From NCBI RefSeq assembly GCF_002109495.1, contig NZ_LVJN01000020.1, positions 229,001-293,000 on the forward strand: a stretch of DNA of 64,000 nt, read 5' to 3'. The position numbers and the translations under genes were made by a program. The notes below the pieces were generated by a model, which was not told the origin of the DNA, made no database searches, and saw nothing but the letters and a program-made list of their open reading frames with translations. Positions within the stretch are counted from its first letter, which is position 1; each line of letters opens with the position of its first letter. This DNA comes from Magnetofaba australis IT-1. GTDB lineage: Bacteria > Pseudomonadota > Magnetococcia > Magnetococcales > Magnetococcaceae. Below, in pieces: positions 60,389 to 64,000 of this stretch.

Positions 60389-63300
60389 TTAAGGCGCTGT
60401 GGCCGGGATCACCGTCAGGGTGGTGGTCTTGCCCATGGCGCGGGTCTCCGGGTCGTACATATCCTCCGCCGCCAGCGCGGGCCAGGTGTAGGTTCCCGGG
60501 GTCACCGCGCGCACGATGGCGTAGAGGTGAATGGGGCGGTAGGAGCTGAACTCCACCGCCGCCGCATAGCGATCCTCGCGGAACTCCTGGTGGCGGATGG
60601 CGTCGCTGCGCATCTCCTGGGCTGGTTTGACGCCGGACAGCTCCAGATCCGCCAGGGTCTCGCCCTTCATTACCGCCGGATTCTCCAGCTCCAGTCCGGC
60701 GGGGATGCGCGCCTCCAACAAGCCATGTTCGATATGTTCATCGCTGTGCACGGTCATGTGCATCACAAACAGATCGCCCGCTTGCAGGGGTTGCTCGGGA
60801 TCCACCGCCTCGCCGTCCATGGTGAATAGATCGCGCTCCACCGACAGCCCTTCAGAGACCGGCGCGGGCGGAATCGCCGGATAGCCGGTGACGGTGGCGC
60901 GGGCGTGCAGCAGGCCAGACTCAGGCGGGCTGATGGCCAGATCCTGCCAGGTCTGCGCATCCAGCCACAGGAGCCCTTTGGGTTGGCGCAGTTCCAGCGT
61001 CTGTTTCTCGCCATTGCGGGTCAGCGTGACGCGACGCGGCTCGCCCGCCTGGGCGTCCAACGCCGGGCCCACCGCCGCCAGGAACGCCGCCAGCTTCTCC
61101 TGGGTGCTCAGGTAACGCCGCTTGCGCAGTTTCTCCAGCAGATCCACCAGCAGTTTGGCGCGCGCCTCGGGCAGCGCGTCGTGCCGTTTGAGTAGCGCCG
61201 CCGCCAGGGCGGTGTCGCGCAGCGGCCCGCCGTAGTGCAGCCACGGCGCATCCTTTGTAGCGATGCTGGCGACGCCGCGTTCAACCAGATCCAGTCCGCG
61301 GGTTTGATCCCCTTGCAGCAGCAGCGCCAAGCCCAGATGGATGCGCGGCAGGCCCGCGCCATCACTCTGTTCATGCTGCGCCAGGGCGCGCAGGTCCGAG
61401 AGTGATGCGCGGCCCAAGCGCGCCAGCACATAGCCGGCGTAGGCGCGCGCGGCGAACACGTTGGCCTTGGACTCGGCGTTGCGCAGGGTCTTGCGATGCC
61501 CTTTCAGTTGCCACGTCAGGTGGCTCAGGGTGCGTTTGAACTGCGCCTCCGGGACCGCAAAGCCGCGCTCCTTGGCGCTCTGCATCAGGTCGCCCACATA
61601 GGCGGAGAGCCATGGCTCCAGCGGGCTGTCGCCGCTCCACAGGCCATAGCCGCCGGTGGGGCGCCACATGCCGCCCAACCGCTCGAACGCCTTGCCGATC
61701 TGCTCGGCGCGCTCGGCGCGGCTCATCTGCTTCAAGCCATAGCGCTGCGCCAGCGCCTCATCCACATACAGCAGCGGGAAGGTGCGGCTGGAGGTCTGCT
61801 CCAGGCAGCCGTAGGGGTACTGCACCAGTCCGCGGAACATCTCGCGGGCGTTGAGAATGGGCTCCGGCGAGAGCTGCAGCCACAGCTCGGCGTTGCCGGG
61901 CATCAGGCCAGCGAGCAGAGTCCCATCCAGTGTGAATGGTCTGTCATTGGCGCTGATGATCGCCTCCTGCGCGCGCCGCAGGGCGGTAAAGGGGCTGCGC
62001 ACGGCGATGGGCCAACGGCGCGTCAGATCGATGCCCTCACCGCGCACTTTGACTGTTGCGGCTCCCACGCCGGGGGCGCCGGTGGTGGCGATGGGGAAGG
62101 TCAGGACGCGGCGCTGTTGGTCAGCCAATTCGATGACCTGGAGCGGGCCCTGAACAATCAGCGGCGCTTGCGCTTGCATCTCCACGCCCAGCATGAGCGT
62201 CTGCCCGCTCAGATTGTGCAGATCCAGCGTCATCACCGACTCATCGCCCACCGACAGGAAGCGCGGCAACGAACTCTCCGCCACCAGCGGCGCGGCCACG
62301 GTGACGTTGCTTTCCGCCGAGCCAAAGGCGTCGGCGCTGAAGGCCACCGCCATTAGTCGCAGGCTGCCGTTGAAATCCGGCACATTCAAAGAGACGTCGG
62401 CATGGCCCTCGGCGTCCAGCGCCACCGGACCGCTGAACAGGGAGACCAGACGCACCTCGGCCTTCTCCTTGGCCCCACGGCGCATGCGCGAAAGGTCCGC
62501 GTCACCGCCGAAGCGCAGCGTGGCGCGCTCGCCCGCCACCAGTTCGATGATGCGCCCATAGAGATCATAAGAGCGCGGGATCAACGCCTTGCGGCCAAAG
62601 AACTGGCTCCAGGGGTCGGGGGTTGTGAAGTCGGTGATGTTGAGAATGCCCACATCCACCGCCGCCACGGTGACCATGGCGGTTTTGCCTTTGAGCGCGG
62701 GCGCGTCCACGCCCACGGAGAGGGTGGTTTCCGGGACCATCTTGGCCGGCGCCGTCAGCTTGACGGCCACCTTGCGCACGCTGCGATCCAGCGGCAGGTG
62801 GATCACCCCCATGGCGCGGTTGGGGGTGATGCGGTCGGCGTCGGAAGCGGGGCGGAACGCCAGCACGGTGGCGTGGATGTCATGGCGGTCCCACGCCGCA
62901 TCCACCGGGATCTCCACCACCGTCCCCTCGGCGGGCAGGCTCACGCGCTTCCGCCACAGGATCCTGTCGGCCTCCACCAGCACCAGGGCTTCGCCGCCAT
63001 GGGGCGGTTTGAGGGTTAGACGCGCCACGTCGCCGGGGTTGTAGGCGTCGCGGTCCCAAGTGAGCCCGACCCGGTCCGGGCGCACCCCGGCGGACTGCGC
63101 GCGCTCATTCCAGCGCCATCCGGCTTCAAAACGGTGCAGGCTCTTCAGGCCGGTGGCCGGATCGACCACCTCAATGCGGTAGCTGCCCCACTTGAGCGGA
63201 ACCTCTACATGGGCGGCGGCGCCCGCGGCGATATCCAGGGTGCGCTGCAGCACCGGGTAGTGGTCGTCAGAGTACTCCACGCGCCAGCCAGTGGAGCTGA

Positions 63301-64000
63301 AGCTCCAGTGGTACTGGCGCTCCTCATGGATGACCGTCACCGCCAAACCCTTGGCCGCCAGTAATGACCCATCGGGCGCGGCGCGCACGATCTCGATGGT
63401 CAGATCCTGGTCCGAGGGGGCGTAGTCGCCGCTGTAGAGCGGACGCACCCCTACCAGGGCCTCGGCGGGCCAGACGGTGCGGGTCAGCGAGCGGGTCACC
63501 GGGCGCCCGCCGCTCTCCAGCAGGCTGGCGGAGAGTTTGAACGCCACCGGCGCGGTGGGTTTCTTGTCCAGGGGCGGGAGTTTGAAAGCAAACGCGCCCT
63601 TGGCGTCCAGCTTGACGTCATCAAGGGTGCTGCGATCGCCCAGTTTGTCGCGTTGGGAGGCGTCGCCGAAGAAGTATTTGGGCAGGGATTTGACCGGATG
63701 GGGGTCGAAGCGGCGATTGACCACCCGTTGCAGAGTGTTGCCCGCCGCCGGGGCGCCGTAGAGGTAATCCCCCTGTACCGAGATGGCCCACTCCTGATCA
63801 GGCTTGAGCGTCTCGGCCTCGCTGGAGAGGGTGAGCTTCATGCGCTCGGGGAGGAACTCCTCCACTTTGAGGGCCAGTTCGGTGGTGGGCTGCTTGTCCG
63901 CCGGATCGGCGCGCAGGGCGATGCGCCAGGCGCCGGTGGCGGCGTCGGCGGGCAGTTCAAGGGTCTGTTCATAGTAGCCCAGCTCCCCGGCGCGGGGGTC
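60389..64000 (-). CDS. Bacterial alpha-2-macroglobulin, 5' end outside the window
   Basis: At least 1204 residues on the minus strand; the frame is open to the right edge, so the signal sequence and N-terminal domains are missing. The order of macroglobulin-type beta domains can be followed (VEEFLPERMKLTLS, AEALVGVRPLYSGDYA, IPRSYDLYGRIIELVAG, LPRFLSVGDESVMTLDLHNLSG). The thioester motif CLEQ occurs in YPYGCLEQTSSRTFPLLY, followed by the helical thioester domain. Bacterial alpha-2-macroglobulins trap foreign proteases in the periplasm and covalently bind them by the thioester. Pairing with pbpC is the classic arrangement. Confidence 0.92.
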   Translation of the reverse strand, partial: DPRAGELGYYEQTLELPADAATGAWRIALRADPADKQPTTELALKVEEFLPERMKLTLSSEAETLKPDQEWAISVQGDYLYGAPAAGNTLQRVVNRRFDPHPVKSLPKYFFGDASQRDKLGDRSTLDDVKLDAKGAFAFKLPPLDKKPTAPVAFKLSASLLESGGRPVTRSLTRTVWPAEALVGVRPLYSGDYAPSDQDLTIEIVRAAPDGSLLAAKGLAVTVIHEERQYHWSFSSTGWRVEYSDDHYPVLQRTLDIAAGAAAHVEVPLKWGSYRIEVVDPATGLKSLHRFEAGWRWNERAQSAGVRPDRVGLTWDRDAYNPGDVARLTLKPPHGGEALVLVEADRILWRKRVSLPAEGTVVEIPVDAAWDRHDIHATVLAFRPASDADRITPNRAMGVIHLPLDRSVRKVAVKLTAPAKMVPETTLSVGVDAPALKGKTAMVTVAAVDVGILNITDFTTPDPWSQFFGRKALIPRSYDLYGRIIELVAGERATLRFGGDADLSRMRRGAKEKAEVRLVSLFSGPVALDAEGHADVSLNVPDFNGSLRLMAVAFSADAFGSAESNVTVAAPLVAESSLPRFLSVGDESVMTLDLHNLSGQTLMLGVEMQAQAPLIVQGPLQVIELADQQRRVLTFPIATTGAPGVGAATVKVRGEGIDLTRRWPIAVRSPFTALRRAQEAIISANDRPFTLDGTLLAGLMPGNAELWLQLSPEPILNAREMFRGLVQYPYGCLEQTSSRTFPLLYVDEALAQRYGLKQMSRAERAEQIGKAFERLGGMWRPTGGYGLWSGDSPLEPWLSAYVGDLMQSAKERGFAVPEAQFKRTLSHLTWQLKGHRKTLRNAESKANVFAARAYAGYVLARLGRASLSDLRALAQHEQSDGAGLPRIHLGLALLLQGDQTRGLDLVERGVASIATKDAPWLHYGGPLRDTALAAALLKRHDALPEARAKLLVDLLEKLRKRRYLSTQEKLAAFLAAVGPALDAQAGEPRRVTLTRNGEKQTLELRQPKGLLWLDAQTWQDLAISPPESGLLHARATVTGYPAIPPAPVSEGLSVERDLFTMDGEAVDPEQPLQAGDLFVMHMTVHSDEHIEHGLLEARIPAGLELENPAVMKGETLADLELSGVKPAQEMRSDAIRHQEFREDRYAAAVEFSSYRPIHLYAIVRAVTPGTYTWPALAAEDMYDPETRAMGKTTTLTVIPATAP

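Overview
The window is about 64 kb of GC-rich bacterial DNA, densely packed with genes on both strands. It encodes Gram-negative envelope functions: BamD, two RND pumps, PbpC, an alpha-2-macroglobulin, lipoproteins and a lytic transglycosylase. It also has a hopanoid-type squalene module (hpnC/D/E) and two sigma-54 activators. This points to a proteobacterium. The gene set and the palindromic intergenic repeats would suit a Magnetococcales-like or alphaproteobacterial lineage, but that is an inference and there is no rRNA or tRNA gene here to test it.

Layout. 1-1200: MORN lipoprotein (partial), arsC-like and YqaA-like genes. 1561-3789: secreted WD40 propeller fused to an FGE-like domain. 4062-6421: small lipoprotein, then a mosaic of repeats, a ten-copy 23-bp minisatellite, a low-GC orphan gene and a small membrane coiled-coil gene. 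6670-11791: a three-gene minus-strand unit of two sigma-54 activators with a large secreted TPR protein between them, probably motility related. 12138-17678: prmB, a diguanylate cyclase and hpnC-hpnD-hpnE, mostly with ATGA overlaps. 17779-24017: bamD and an RND pump with two orphan genes. 24230-27129: membrane proteins including YciB. 27290-31589: a hybrid histidine kinase overlapping a TPR lipoprotein that ends in a CHAT domain lacking both catalytic residues. 31959-33837: tandem LysR regulators. 34009-35855: transglycosylase and glycosyltransferase.

36272-39800 is an NAD-salvage locus: nrtR divergent from pncB, with a clear palindrome in front of pncB, then a pncA-like gene. 39853-41739 is a repeat hotspot where an IS1111-type insertion sequence with a broken transposase has inserted exactly inside a palindrome of another repeat. 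41754-45527: an STT3/PglB-like oligosaccharyltransferase and a Kef-type antiporter. 45910-48988: a 926-residue unrecognised protein whose AT-richer 3' end overlaps a small membrane protein gene. 49416-54439: tetR divergent from an AcrAB-type pump with a double operator. 55236-57652: two pilin-like genes, one with a LamG-like C-terminus. 57849-64000: pbpC and a thioester-containing alpha-2-macroglobulin, truncated by the window edge.

Three families of palindrome-rich repeats fill most of the larger gaps. Family A is a chain of GGGTCCAGGG-type hairpins, with eight copies. Family E is about 300 bp with TATAG/CTATA inverted ends and looks like a MITE. Family C is about 250-290 bp; two inverted copies bracket the minisatellite and the low-GC gene. 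The observations most worth following are the kinase/pseudo-CHAT pair, the 45910-48988 pair, the IS-in-repeat insertion with a possible guide-RNA region, and the repeat-bracketed low-GC segment.
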